NCBI RefSeq assembly: GCF_010093045.1
Contig: NZ_CP048115.1
Span: 620,001 to 684,000, forward strand
From: Mucilaginibacter sp. 14171R-50
GTDB lineage: Bacteria; Bacteroidota; Bacteroidia; Sphingobacteriales; Sphingobacteriaceae
DNA: 64,000 bases
Reading direction: 5' to 3'
Part shown: positions 44,550 through 53,502 of the stretch, piece after piece
How the letters are laid out: every line of letters begins with the position of its first letter
Numbering within the stretch: position 1 is the stretch's first letter
Notes under the pieces: model-generated
What the model saw: the letters and a program-made list of their open reading frames with translations, nothing else
Told to the model about the DNA's origin: nothing
Database searches by the model: none
Made by a program: the position numbers and the translations under genes

Positions 44550-46538
44550 CTGCTTCTGATACCTGCTCAGTTTCTCAAACAGGGTGGTAGGGTCAAATGG
44601 TTTCAGGATGTAATCGTTCATACCGGCATCTTCTATCTGCCCCATTTGGTTGCTTAACATTGATGCGGTTAGGGCAATTATGGGCAGGTTTTGAAAGTAC
44701 GATTCTGTTTTCGCCCGAATGATGCCGGCGGCTTCAAGCCCGCCCATTACAGGCATATGAATATCCATCAGTACAACATCAAAGTTCATATGTCTTTCAA
44801 GCTTATCAATGGCTTCTTGTCCGTTCTCGGCAAAGTCCGCGGTCGCGCCCCACTTTTTAAGCACCTTGTTGATAAGTAACCTGTTTATCTGGTTATCATC
44901 AACTACAAGCACATTAATGTTCAATATTGTTTCCACTTTGTTTTTATTATTAATTGCGTGGGCGGCCAATTTTTTAAAGGTTATTGTAAACCAAAATGTC
45001 GAGCCCTCCCCAAGTACACTATCTACATTTATACGCGAATCGTGCAGTTCAATTAACCTTTTGCTTATTGCCAAACCCAGGCCCGTTCCTCCATAATTAC
45101 GGGTTGTATCGGCCTCTGCCTGCTTAAACGATTCAAATATGGTATTTAATTTATCCTTTGCAATGCCAATGCCGGTATCTGATACGCCAAAACGTATGCG
45201 TACGATATCGTCGTTTTGCTCAATTACCTTCAGGTCGATATTTACACCGCCCCGGCTGGTAAATTTAACAGAATTACTAACCAAATTCAACAATATCTGA
45301 ACAAGCCTTGCCCTGTCGCCAATTACAACGGCAGGTACGGCCGTATCAATCGTTTGCGTAAGATAGATATTCTTCTCGTGCGCCTTATATTTCATCGAGC
45401 CTATAATGCTCTGTATCATTTCGCGAATATCTACCTTCGCCTTTTCCAGCTCAATGTTTCCGGTTTCTATTTTTGTAAAATCAAGCACATCGTTTATCAG
45501 GGTCATTAAATTCTCGGCCGAAAATTTAAGCACGCTCAGGTTCTCTTTTTGAGATTCAAGCGGATCATCGTTTAACAACAGGTGCGACATCCCGATCACC
45601 GCGTTTAACGGCGTACGTATCTCGTGACTCATTACCCCAATAAACATATCCTTTGCACGGCTTAGCTGAAGGGCTTCTTCTTTAGCGGCTATCAGTTCAA
45701 GCTCCGCCTTCTTTTTGGCGGTAATATCAATAATGGTTTCAATGTATTTATCCACCTTGCCGTTATCCCCCCTGATTGCGGAATTTATTACCGATATCCA
45801 TAGCGGTTGCCCGTCTTTACGGTATATCAGCAGATCCACCTCAAACGATTGCATTTTTGCAGAAAGTTCGCGGGCTTTTTGTATAATAGAAACATCGGTC
45901 AGTTCGCCCTTTAATGAATCGCCCAGGTGTTTATCCTTAACATCACTTAAGGTGTAACCGGTTATTTGTTCAAAGGCGTCGTTTACCCATTCTACCTTAC
46001 CATCCTTATCGTTTATTACCACGCCGCTGGTGGTTTTACTGGCCACCAACGATAACATGGTCAGTTCTTCCTCTGCTTTCTTACGTTCAGTTATGTCTAC
46101 GATCACCCCTATCTGGCGTTCAACGTTGCCCACGTCGTTAAACAACGGACTGTTTGATATGAATACCCAGGCAGTCGAGCCGTCCTTTTTATATATTTTG
46201 ATCTCAACCTCGTAAGGCTTATTTGCTTTAACCGCTGCTACCGCTCTTTGAAAAACCTCCTGGTTGGTTTCGGCCCCTATTAATTTGGTGCCGATGGTTT
46301 TCCCCTTAAGTTCCGCAAGTGTATAACCAATAATATGTTCAAGTGATTCGTTCATCCAAATCACCTCACCCCTGCTATCGCGTATCATGATGCCGCTTGG
46401 CGATTTACGCGCCGCAAACGATAGTATCTCCACATCCTGTTCGGCACGCTTCCGGTTTGTAATGTCTATAATTATCCTGATATACTTTCTATAGCGCCGT
46501 TGGCCGCGTAGATAACCGAATTTGTTACGGCTATCCAT
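44547..46538 (-). CDS. Hybrid histidine kinase, C-terminal part of a frameshifted gene
   Basis: This frame encodes two complete PAS domains (blocks beginning SFAARKSPSGIMI and SLVASKTTSGVVI), a HisKA dimer with phospho-acceptor His in FIGVMSHEIRTPLNAVIG, a HATPase (NDVLDFTKIETG, SDTGIGIAKDKL, GGTGLGLAISKRLIE) and a receiver domain with Asp in VVLMDIHMPVMGG. The apparent ATG at 46538 is internal: its first 17 residues are out-of-frame translation of a PAS domain. Real coding in this frame begins near 46486 with KYIRIIIDITNRK, continuing the upstream frame at 46472-47674. Whole product would be about 1042 residues. As an intact protein it would phosphorylate its own receiver. Confidence 0.9.
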   Translation of the reverse strand: MDSRNKFGYLRGQRRYRKYIRIIIDITNRKRAEQDVEILSFAARKSPSGIMIRDSRGEVIWMNESLEHIIGYTLAELKGKTIGTKLIGAETNQEVFQRAVAAVKANKPYEVEIKIYKKDGSTAWVFISNSPLFNDVGNVERQIGVIVDITERKKAEEELTMLSLVASKTTSGVVINDKDGKVEWVNDAFEQITGYTLSDVKDKHLGDSLKGELTDVSIIQKARELSAKMQSFEVDLLIYRKDGQPLWISVINSAIRGDNGKVDKYIETIIDITAKKKAELELIAAKEEALQLSRAKDMFIGVMSHEIRTPLNAVIGMSHLLLNDDPLESQKENLSVLKFSAENLMTLINDVLDFTKIETGNIELEKAKVDIREMIQSIIGSMKYKAHEKNIYLTQTIDTAVPAVVIGDRARLVQILLNLVSNSVKFTSRGGVNIDLKVIEQNDDIVRIRFGVSDTGIGIAKDKLNTIFESFKQAEADTTRNYGGTGLGLAISKRLIELHDSRINVDSVLGEGSTFWFTITFKKLAAHAINNKNKVETILNINVLVVDDNQINRLLINKVLKKWGATADFAENGQEAIDKLERHMNFDVVLMDIHMPVMGGLEAAGIIRAKTESYFQNLPIIALTASMLSNQMGQIEDAGMNDYILKPFDPTTLFEKLSRYQKQ

Positions 46539-47674
46539 AGCGGCCGGCCGTCCTTGCTCACCATAGATAGCTCTACCTCGTACGAATGTTTTTTTTCTCT
46601 CGCTTCTATCAGGGTTCGCTCCGCATCGTCATCTTTAGGCTTGCCTTGCAACACCTCGCCTAAAAATTTCCCCTCTACATCTTGCAGCGTGTACCCGGTT
46701 ATATGTTCAAAAGCGTCGTTGGCCCACACCACTTTATCATCGGCATTGCTTATTACTACCCCGTTCTTTATTTTACTTGCCACCAGCGACAACTGCCGGG
46801 TCTCTTCTATTAACTTTTGCTGAAACGTAGTATCGCGCCCGCTGGCATACCATTTACCACCGCTGTTTATAGCCGTCCAGCTCAGGTGCTTTACCTCGCC
46901 GGTACGGGTCACCGTTTCTGTTTCCAGCTCAAACGGTTTTTGCGACTTAACGGCCTGCTCTATCATCGGCACATATTGCTCACGGTTTTTGCCAACAACA
47001 AACTCCCATAACGATTTGCCAATGGCTTGTTCAGGTGTGTACCCTAATATATTAAACACCGCGTTGTTTATGGTTTCGATATTTGAATCGGCACCGGCAA
47101 TAAAATGTATTTCTGACGAGCTATTGAACAGTTTAGAAAACTCTTTGTGCAGGTCCAGGCTTTTTTCAAGGTCTCGTTTTTGCTTGCGCAAAGTAAGGTG
47201 CGACATCACCTCGTCAGCAAGCGTACGCAAGGCATCACGCTGCTCGTCGGTCAGTTGTCGCGGTTTGCGGTCGACCACGCAAAGCGAGCCGAGGCGATGA
47301 CCGTCGGGATCTATCAACGGAGCGCCGGCATAAAACCGGATGCCGTCGGCAGTATTAACAAAGGGATTGGTTTTTAGCTCCTCGTGAACCAAGGCATCGG
47401 GCACCTCAAAAATATGGTCGCTTTGTATGGTGTAATTGCAAAACGCGTCGGCGCGTGGTGTCTCGTTTATTTCCAGGCCAACCTTAGATTTAAACCATTG
47501 TTTTTCGCCGTCTATAAGTGTAATTAAGGCAATGGGTGCCTGGCATATATACGATGCCAGGCGGGCTATAGCATCGTACTCCTTCTCGGGCAACGTATCC
47601 AATACGTCGTATGAATTAAGCGCGTTTAACCGCTTACTTTCAGTGTCGAAAGAGTTTTCCTGCTTTATCCCCAT
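46472..47674 (-). CDS. GAF-PAS-PAS sensor, N-terminal part of a frameshifted hybrid kinase
   Basis: The first 400 residues of the same gene. A GAF domain (about 25-165; LITLIDGEKQWFKSKVGLE, IRFYAGAPLIDPDGHRLGSL) is followed by one full PAS (about 185-295) and most of a second (to AANGAIES). The frame then closes early with SISG and a stop. Adding one A to the run GAAAG (complement of 46486-46488) would give AIEKYIRIIIDITNRK, the normal PAS end, and join the next frame. The start is nine bases after glyA, so it shares the glyA transcript. The cytoplasmic GAF and PAS domains suggest an internal signal. Confidence 0.9.
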   Translation of the reverse strand: MGIKQENSFDTESKRLNALNSYDVLDTLPEKEYDAIARLASYICQAPIALITLIDGEKQWFKSKVGLEINETPRADAFCNYTIQSDHIFEVPDALVHEELKTNPFVNTADGIRFYAGAPLIDPDGHRLGSLCVVDRKPRQLTDEQRDALRTLADEVMSHLTLRKQKRDLEKSLDLHKEFSKLFNSSSEIHFIAGADSNIETINNAVFNILGYTPEQAIGKSLWEFVVGKNREQYVPMIEQAVKSQKPFELETETVTRTGEVKHLSWTAINSGGKWYASGRDTTFQQKLIEETRQLSLVASKIKNGVVISNADDKVVWANDAFEHITGYTLQDVEGKFLGEVLQGKPKDDDAERTLIEAREKKHSYEVELSMVSKDGRPLWIAVTNSVIYAANGAIESISG

Positions 47675-47683
47675 CTATTAATG

Positions 47684-48964
47684 CTAATCTTTATCCCTGT
47701 ATAACGGGAAATCTTCCATCAGCTTATGCACTTTTTTACGGATTTTTTTGATAGAGGTTTCATTTTCAGGATCAATTAATACGGCATCTATCAGGTCAAC
47801 GATGGTTTCCATATGCTTCTCCTTTAATCCGCGGGTGGTAATGGCGGCTGTGCCAACCCTTATACCCGAAGTTACAAAAGGCGATTTATCATCATACGGC
47901 ACCATGTTTTTATTAACGGTAATATCCGCGCTAACCAGCACGTTTTCGGCGGCTTTGCCGGTAATGTTTTTATTGCGAAGATCGATCAGCATTAAATGGT
48001 TATCAGTACCGCCCGATATAATATCGTACCCTTTGGCTACAAACGCTTTCGCCATTGCTGCCGCGTTTAATTTTACCTGTGCAATATATTTCATATAGCC
48101 ATCGGTTAACGCCTCGCCAAAAGCAATTGCCTTTGCGGCAATAATATGCTCGAGCGGGCCGCCCTGCGTACCGGGGAACACCGCCATGTCCAGCATGGCC
48201 GACATCATTTTAACTTCGCCCTTTGGCGTTTTTATACCCCACGGGTTTGCAAAATCTTTACCTAAAAGGATAAGGCCGCCACGCGGGCCGCGCAGGGTTT
48301 TATGGGTAGTTGTAGTAACTATATGGCAATGCGGCAGCGGGTCGGTTAATAAACCACGGGCAATTAAGCCTGCCGGGTGGCTTATATCAGCCAGCACCAG
48401 GGCGCCTACCTTATCAGCAACCTTGCGGATCCGCGCGTAATCCCAATCGCGCGAGTAAGCCGAAGCGCCGCAGATGATCAGTTTTGGTTTTTGCTCTAAA
48501 GCAACTTTTTCAAGCTGTTGGTAATCAATAAGCCCGGTTTCTTTCACAACACCATAAAAATGCGGCTCGTAAAGTTTACCCGAAAAGTTAACCGGCGAAC
48601 CATGCGTTAAGTGCCCACCATGCGAAAGATCAAACCCTAATATTTTATCGCCCGGGTTTAGTACGGCAAGCATCACTGCAGCGTTAGCCTGTGCACCACT
48701 ATGCGGCTGCACGTTTGCCCACTCCGCGTTAAACAGTTGCTTGGCACGCTCAATGGCAATGGTCTCAATTTCATCAACAACCTCGCAGCCGCCATAATAG
48801 CGCTTGCCCGGTAAGCCTTCGGCATATTTGTTGGTAGCCACAGAGCCCGCTGCTTCCATTACCTGCCTGCTTACAAAGTTTTCTGATGCAATAAGCTCAA
48901 TTCCTTCTTCCTGGCGCTGCTGCTCTTCGTCCAACAGCTTGAATATTAATTTGTCTCTTTTCAT
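47684..48964 (-). CDS. glyA: Serine hydroxymethyltransferase
   Basis: PLP enzyme that converts serine and tetrahydrofolate to glycine and methylene-tetrahydrofolate. I start it at ATG 48964 (426 residues, [20 protein letters not shown]), as the family begins there; the open frame upstream to 49132 only translates a palindromic repeat. The PLP lysine is in [17 protein letters not shown], with the substrate motif [19 protein letters not shown] early on and [11 protein letters not shown] later. It is preceded by the repeat element and scpA, and a histidine kinase starts nine bases after its stop. Confidence 0.97.
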   Translation of the reverse strand: MKRDKLIFKLLDEEQQRQEEGIELIASENFVSRQVMEAAGSVATNKYAEGLPGKRYYGGCEVVDEIETIAIERAKQLFNAEWANVQPHSGAQANAAVMLAVLNPGDKILGFDLSHGGHLTHGSPVNFSGKLYEPHFYGVVKETGLIDYQQLEKVALEQKPKLIICGASAYSRDWDYARIRKVADKVGALVLADISHPAGLIARGLLTDPLPHCHIVTTTTHKTLRGPRGGLILLGKDFANPWGIKTPKGEVKMMSAMLDMAVFPGTQGGPLEHIIAAKAIAFGEALTDGYMKYIAQVKLNAAAMAKAFVAKGYDIISGGTDNHLMLIDLRNKNITGKAAENVLVSADITVNKNMVPYDDKSPFVTSGIRVGTAAITTRGLKEKHMETIVDLIDAVLIDPENETSIKKIRKKVHKLMEDFPLYRDKD

Positions 48965-48990
48965 TATGGGGTGTGTAAACGGCGCTAATT

Positions 48991-49115
48991 TAGATATTAA
49001 GATTAGATTTGAGATGTGAGATACGAGATTTGAGATGAAAAAATATAGTTTGAGCTTATAAATTGTTCCATTACCACAAATTGTCTCATATCTCACATCT
49101 AAGATCTCACATCTT
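48991..49115. repeat. Imperfect palindrome between scpA and glyA
   Basis: The left arm 48991-49037 (TTAGATTTGAGATGTGAGA... in variants of GAGAT) and the right arm 49081-49115 (TCTCATATCTCACATCT and a second TCTCACATCT) are complementary with few mismatches over a 17-base core. The loop is about 45 bases. On the minus strand it starts inside the end of scpA and covers the stop codon at 49099-49101. Confidence 0.8.
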
Positions 49116-49854
49116 CCCTCGGCGCTATCCAAAAATTATTATATCCTAATCCAATAGTTATATCTATCATTTCCTGCTGAAGCATCTCCAGCACGGCTAA
49201 AAAATTATATACAAAATGCACCTTGTTCTCGCTGTTGCCGGCGATATTTTTAAAATCCATTTTTTTGTTGATGCGCAGCAGGTTGTTTATCGCTTCTTTC
49301 TGCTTTTCGATGGTATAGGGATATTGTACTACCGTATGGTGCACTTCTTCGGTGCGGGTCATATACTGGCGCATCAGGCGGTTATATACCGTCATCAGCT
49401 TGTACAGGTTCAGTTCAGATAGTTCCTCGCCGGGCACCGTTACCTTTTCTACCTGTTCCAGGTCGGTTTTAATGTTGCCGCGTTTCTCCTGCTTAAAGCG
49501 CTCATCCTCGTAAGGGCGCAGTTCATCACAAAGCACCTTGATTTTTTTGTATTCGATGAGTTTACGGATCAGGCCCTCTTTGGTGTCCATCTCGTTCTCC
49601 TCCTCATCGGCATTGTAACGCGGCAGCAGCATTTTGGCTTTAATGCGCATCAGGGTGGCGGCAACAAAAATAAATTCGCTGGCCAGTTCCATATTCAGCA
49701 CCGTCATCTGGTGAATGTAGTTCAGGAAATCGTCGGTTATCTTAGCGATGGGGATATCGTGGATGTCGAGTTCATCCCGCTCGATAAAAAACAGCAAAAG
49801 ATCAAAGGGGCCTTCAAACTGCGATAACTTTATGGAGAACCCATCTTCGGTCAT
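49099..49854 (-). CDS. scpA: Segregation and condensation protein A
   Basis: Kleisin partner of SMC and ScpB in chromosome condensation. The N-terminal SMC-binding helix region [22 protein letters not shown] and [11 protein letters not shown] are typical, as are [20 protein letters not shown] and the C-terminal winged helix ([19 protein letters not shown]). The last residues REDVRS and the stop are encoded by the arm of a palindromic repeat, so the tail may have been altered by its insertion. The start is divergent from dxs (136 bases). A TATTTTTG sits four bases before its ATG. smc and scpB are not in the window. Confidence 0.95.
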   Translation of the reverse strand: MTEDGFSIKLSQFEGPFDLLLFFIERDELDIHDIPIAKITDDFLNYIHQMTVLNMELASEFIFVAATLMRIKAKMLLPRYNADEEENEMDTKEGLIRKLIEYKKIKVLCDELRPYEDERFKQEKRGNIKTDLEQVEKVTVPGEELSELNLYKLMTVYNRLMRQYMTRTEEVHHTVVQYPYTIEKQKEAINNLLRINKKMDFKNIAGNSENKVHFVYNFLAVLEMLQQEMIDITIGLGYNNFWIAPREDVRS

Positions 49855-49858
49855 GTGC

Positions 49859-49866
49859 CAAAAATA
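49859..49866 (-). promoter_or_regulatory. -7 element TATTTTTG four bases before the scpA start
   Basis: Minus-strand TATTTTTG, then GCAC, then ATG. scpA is the first gene of its transcript, so a promoter is expected here; its position predicts a leaderless message. Confidence 0.5.
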
Positions 49867-49990
49867 CAGCTATTTACGATTTAAAAAATTATAAATTTTA
49901 TAATCAAAACAATAAATACGTTTATTATATTCCAATTATTAATAATTAAATAGCTTACTTTGTAAGTTATAAAAGAGTGAATATCATCCA

Positions 49991-51922
49991 ATGCAGGTAC
50001 CCGCCGGTGAATTTTTAAAACGCATTAACTATCCTTCTGATTTAAAGCAATTTAAGGAAGATGAACTTGAACAGGTTTGCAATGAACTACGCCAGTATAT
50101 TATTGATGTAGTATCGGTAAACGGGGGACATTTTGCGGCCAGCCTGGGCACCGTTGAACTTACAGTTGCCCTTCAGTATGTATTAAACACCCCATACGAT
50201 CAACTGGTTTGGGACGTTGGCCACCAGGCATATGGCCATAAGATACTCACCGGCCGCCGCGAAAACTTTCATACCAACCGTATTTATAAAGGCCTAAGTG
50301 GTTTCCCGAAACGCAGCGAGAGCGTATTCGACACCTTTGGCGTGGGCCACTCATCAACCTCAATATCCGCAGCTTTGGGTATGGCGGTAGCATCGCAATA
50401 CAAAGGCGAAACCGACAGGCAGCACGTAGCCGTAATTGGCGATGGCGCCATGACAGCCGGCCTGGCCTTTGAAGCGCTTAACCACGCGGGTATCGAAAAC
50501 TCTAACCTGCTGGTGATCCTGAACGACAATAACATGTCGATAGACCCGAATGTGGGCGCGTTAAAAGAGTACTTAACTGATATTACCACATCAAAGCCTT
50601 ATAACCGTTTCCGCGATGATATAGCCACCGTGTTGGCCAAAATATCGTCATTAGGGCCTGATGCCTTTAAAATAGCCAAGAAAATTGAAAAAAGCATAAA
50701 GGGCACCCTGCTTAAGCGCAGCAACTTTTTTGAGGCCCTTAAATTCAGGTATTTTGGCCCGGTTGACGGGCACGATGTAAAACACCTGGTTAAACTGTTG
50801 CGCGACCTGCGCGACATCCCCGGCCCTAAATTATTGCATTGCGTTACAGTGAAGGGCAAGGGTTATGCGCTGGCCGAAAAAGACCAGACCAAATGGCACG
50901 CACCCGGCTTATTTGATAAAATAACCGGCGAAATAAAAAAGACAAAGCACGAAAAGCCGCAACCGCCTAAATATCAGGATGTTTTTGGCCACACCATTAT
51001 AGAGCTTGCCGAGCAAAACCCAAAGATTATGGGTATTACGCCGGCTATGCCATCAGGATGCTCGTTAAACCTGATGATGAAGGCTATGCCAACCCGCGCG
51101 TTTGACGTGGGCATTGCCGAGCAGCATGCGGTTACATTCAGCGCTGGTTTGGCTACGCAAGGGCTGGTGCCGTTTTGTAACATATATTCCAGCTTTATGC
51201 AGCGGGCTTACGACCAGGTGATACACGATGTTGCCCTGCAAAAGTTAAACGTGGTATTTTGCCTTGACCGTGCGGGCTTTGCCGGTGCTGATGGCGCAAC
51301 GCACCACGGCGCTTACGACCTGGCCTTTATGCGCTGCATACCCAATATGACGGTATCGGCACCTATGAACGAGGAAGAACTGCGCAACCTGATGTACACC
51401 GCGCAGCAGGATAATATGGGCCCCTTTGTGATTCGCTACCCACGCGGTAACGGTGTTATGGTAGACTGGCAACGCCCAATGAAAGCTATACCGGTTGGCA
51501 AAGGCCGCATGATTTGCGATGGCGAGGAAGTAGCTATTTTAACCATTGGCGCTATTGGCAACGAGGCTGTTAAAGCTATCGCCGGCCTTAACGCCGAGGG
51601 GTATTATCCTGCCCATTACGACCTGCGCTTCGTAAAACCGCTGGATGAAGCGCTGCTGCACGAGGTGTTTAAAAAATTCAACCACATAGTAACCGTTGAG
51701 GACGGCTGCCTTGAAGGTGGAATGGGCACGGCAGTATTAGAGTTTATGGCCGATAACAATTACAAGGCCCAGGTAACCCGTTTAGGCATCCCGGATAAGG
51801 TTATTGAACACGGCGAACAACCCGAGCTTTGGGCCGAGTGCGGCTACGATGCTGCAGGTATTGCCGCCCAGGTAAAAAGGTTTGCAATTAAAAGAGATAA
51901 TACGCACATTATAGCATCGTAA
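49991..51922 (+). CDS. dxs: 1-deoxy-D-xylulose-5-phosphate synthase
   Basis: First enzyme of the non-mevalonate isoprenoid pathway, joining pyruvate and glyceraldehyde 3-phosphate with thiamine diphosphate. The 643-residue length is normal. Key blocks are GGHFAASLGTVELTVALQYV, WDVGHQAYGHKILTGR, the TPP motif VIGDGAMTAGLAFEALNHAG...DNNMSIDPNVG, and the transketolase half DVGIAEQHAVTFSAGLA with Glu-His, then DRAGFAGADGATHHG. It is alone on the plus strand, divergent from scpA. The upstream region shows a near-match TTACTTTG, not the full element. Confidence 0.97.
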   Translation: MQVPAGEFLKRINYPSDLKQFKEDELEQVCNELRQYIIDVVSVNGGHFAASLGTVELTVALQYVLNTPYDQLVWDVGHQAYGHKILTGRRENFHTNRIYKGLSGFPKRSESVFDTFGVGHSSTSISAALGMAVASQYKGETDRQHVAVIGDGAMTAGLAFEALNHAGIENSNLLVILNDNNMSIDPNVGALKEYLTDITTSKPYNRFRDDIATVLAKISSLGPDAFKIAKKIEKSIKGTLLKRSNFFEALKFRYFGPVDGHDVKHLVKLLRDLRDIPGPKLLHCVTVKGKGYALAEKDQTKWHAPGLFDKITGEIKKTKHEKPQPPKYQDVFGHTIIELAEQNPKIMGITPAMPSGCSLNLMMKAMPTRAFDVGIAEQHAVTFSAGLATQGLVPFCNIYSSFMQRAYDQVIHDVALQKLNVVFCLDRAGFAGADGATHHGAYDLAFMRCIPNMTVSAPMNEEELRNLMYTAQQDNMGPFVIRYPRGNGVMVDWQRPMKAIPVGKGRMICDGEEVAILTIGAIGNEAVKAIAGLNAEGYYPAHYDLRFVKPLDEALLHEVFKKFNHIVTVEDGCLEGGMGTAVLEFMADNNYKAQVTRLGIPDKVIEHGEQPELWAECGYDAAGIAAQVKRFAIKRDNTHIIAS

Positions 51923-52025
51923 GTATACGGAGCAAATAACTATAAAGAAGGAAAATCTTATTTAAAATAATGCCTTTTTTGTAATGTAGAATGCCTAATA
52001 ATGGGGTTAGTCATGCGCTTGCAAA

Positions 52026-53372
52026 CTACTGTACAAGATAACTTATAGCCCTTGGAAAAGTACTTAAAACAAGGTTTCCGTTAGGCGCAACAACATATTG
52101 GCCTGAATAAGAATTTACCTTCATATTTATCTTTTGAAAGTTTTTAAGATCGGCGGTTTTAAAATACTCGGCATCGATCTCAAAATAATAGTTACCATCA
52201 ACTTGTTTGCTAAAATTGAAAATGCTCGTATCGTAAAAAGATGCTGAATATGCATAACTGAAAAGCTTATTCCAGGTTATGCCGTTGTTGTCAGACCTGT
52301 ACAATTCTGCCGAAGCACTGACTTTATTGTAACCGCCTACATACCAATTACCTTTATCATCAACATAAAATGTATTAGTATATGTAACAGGCAAATTCGT
52401 CACATCTTCTACTTTAAGTGTGTTGTGGTCTAACTTTACAAGCCTCGGAACGAAATTAGAGATCTGCCTGAAGTAAATATCCCCATTAGCCAGACTGGCC
52501 TGGTAATAAAAGTCCATGCTTTTATATTTATCTGATGCGTGAATCTCTACGAACGGGTCATTTTTTTTATCACGAATAAAAATACCACCACCTATCGAAG
52601 TATATAATAATTTGCCATTGGGTAATAATGCTATATCGCGGCATGTTTCATATTTATATCCCCCTAAAGTTAATTCCTCCCATTTGTTGCCATTTTCGGA
52701 GTAATAAACAGAGTTGTTATTAGCTGCGATATAGATCTCATCATTGGGTCCTGTTATTATTTTATTAGTGTATGCAATATCGCTATATTTAAATGAATGC
52801 CAGCTAACACCATTATCATCGCTATATTGGGGCCGCCAGGTGCCAGGATAGCCAACCAAAAGCCTCCCTGTACTTTGAATAGCAAAAGTGTTTACGTATA
52901 AGTTGTCTGGCACTGTACATGATGCAACATGCCAGCCGGGTGCTGGCGAAATTGCTGTAGCTGTGATTTTTAATGAATCTATCGCGTTGTTATTACTATC
53001 AAATATTTTAAAGTTAAGGGTTTGCACCCCCGGCTTACTATTCAGTCGCCACTTGTAGCTTATTTGGTCGCCATTAGTGATCGTGCGTTCAGCCACCGAG
53101 TCGCCATTGCAGAGGGTTTCCTGGAATATTTTTACAAAAAACTTATTGAGTTTGGAGCCGGGCTCGTTAATCTTTAAAACCACTGCATTTATAAGTTCGT
53201 TACCAACAGTATCTGTCTGAGCGGCACCTCCAACAGCAACTATAGTACTTTTTGTCTCCGTACTATCAGGCTTACCTGTGCCCGGAGGATTTTGCTTATC
53301 TATTTGCAGATCTTTAACACATGAGGAAAATAAACATACACAAAATGCGATCGCAAATAAAAATTTAATCAT
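52026..53372 (-). CDS. Lipoprotein with BNR/sialidase-like propeller repeats
   Basis: A 448-residue lipoprotein. I use ATG 53372, which gives a proper lipoprotein signal ending LFSSC with lipid Cys18; the longer frame from 53447 has no such signal. After a beta-sandwich part (about 40-160) come repeats with the BNR pattern: PQYSDDNGVSWHSFKYSDI, SVYYSENGNKWEELTLGGY and LYRSDNNGITWNKLFSY. Such propellers bind glycans or proteins on the surface; no catalytic set can be recognised. It looks like an accessory gene with no partner. TATATTTG is four bases before the ATG. Confidence 0.82.
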   Translation of the reverse strand: MIKFLFAIAFCVCLFSSCVKDLQIDKQNPPGTGKPDSTETKSTIVAVGGAAQTDTVGNELINAVVLKINEPGSKLNKFFVKIFQETLCNGDSVAERTITNGDQISYKWRLNSKPGVQTLNFKIFDSNNNAIDSLKITATAISPAPGWHVASCTVPDNLYVNTFAIQSTGRLLVGYPGTWRPQYSDDNGVSWHSFKYSDIAYTNKIITGPNDEIYIAANNNSVYYSENGNKWEELTLGGYKYETCRDIALLPNGKLLYTSIGGGIFIRDKKNDPFVEIHASDKYKSMDFYYQASLANGDIYFRQISNFVPRLVKLDHNTLKVEDVTNLPVTYTNTFYVDDKGNWYVGGYNKVSASAELYRSDNNGITWNKLFSYAYSASFYDTSIFNFSKQVDGNYYFEIDAEYFKTADLKNFQKINMKVNSYSGQYVVAPNGNLVLSTFPRAISYLVQ

Positions 53373-53376
53373 AGTG

Positions 53377-53384
53377 CAAATATA
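53377..53384 (-). promoter_or_regulatory. -7 element TATATTTG four bases before the lipoprotein start
   Basis: Minus-strand TATATTTG, then CACT, then ATG. It supports the choice of ATG 53372 and again predicts transcription starting at the start codon. Confidence 0.5.
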
Positions 53385-53455
53385 GCAACTGCCCAGACAA
53401 TCTTGAATATAGCCCAAAACCGCCGACATTAATTTATAAAAGATCATCTGAAAAG

Positions 53456-53485
53456 GAAAGCCGCCTGATAACTCGGGCGGCTTTC
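53456..53485 (-). terminator. Terminator after the M28 peptidase gene
   Basis: GAAAGCCGCC (53456-53465) pairs perfectly with GGCGGCTTTC (53476-53485); the minus strand continues with CTTTT. It ends the peptidase transcript before the lipoprotein gene. Confidence 0.82.
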
Positions 53486-53502
53486 TTTTGCGGTTTAATA
53501 TA

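Noticed and set aside
46470..46540. Programmed ribosomal frameshift joining the two kinase frames
   Set aside because: No slippery heptamer or downstream hairpin of the known type is visible; a simple one-base loss explains the data.
48965..49132. N-terminal extension of GlyA by 56 residues
   Set aside because: The extra residues translate the palindromic repeat, while the family N-terminus begins at ATG 48964.
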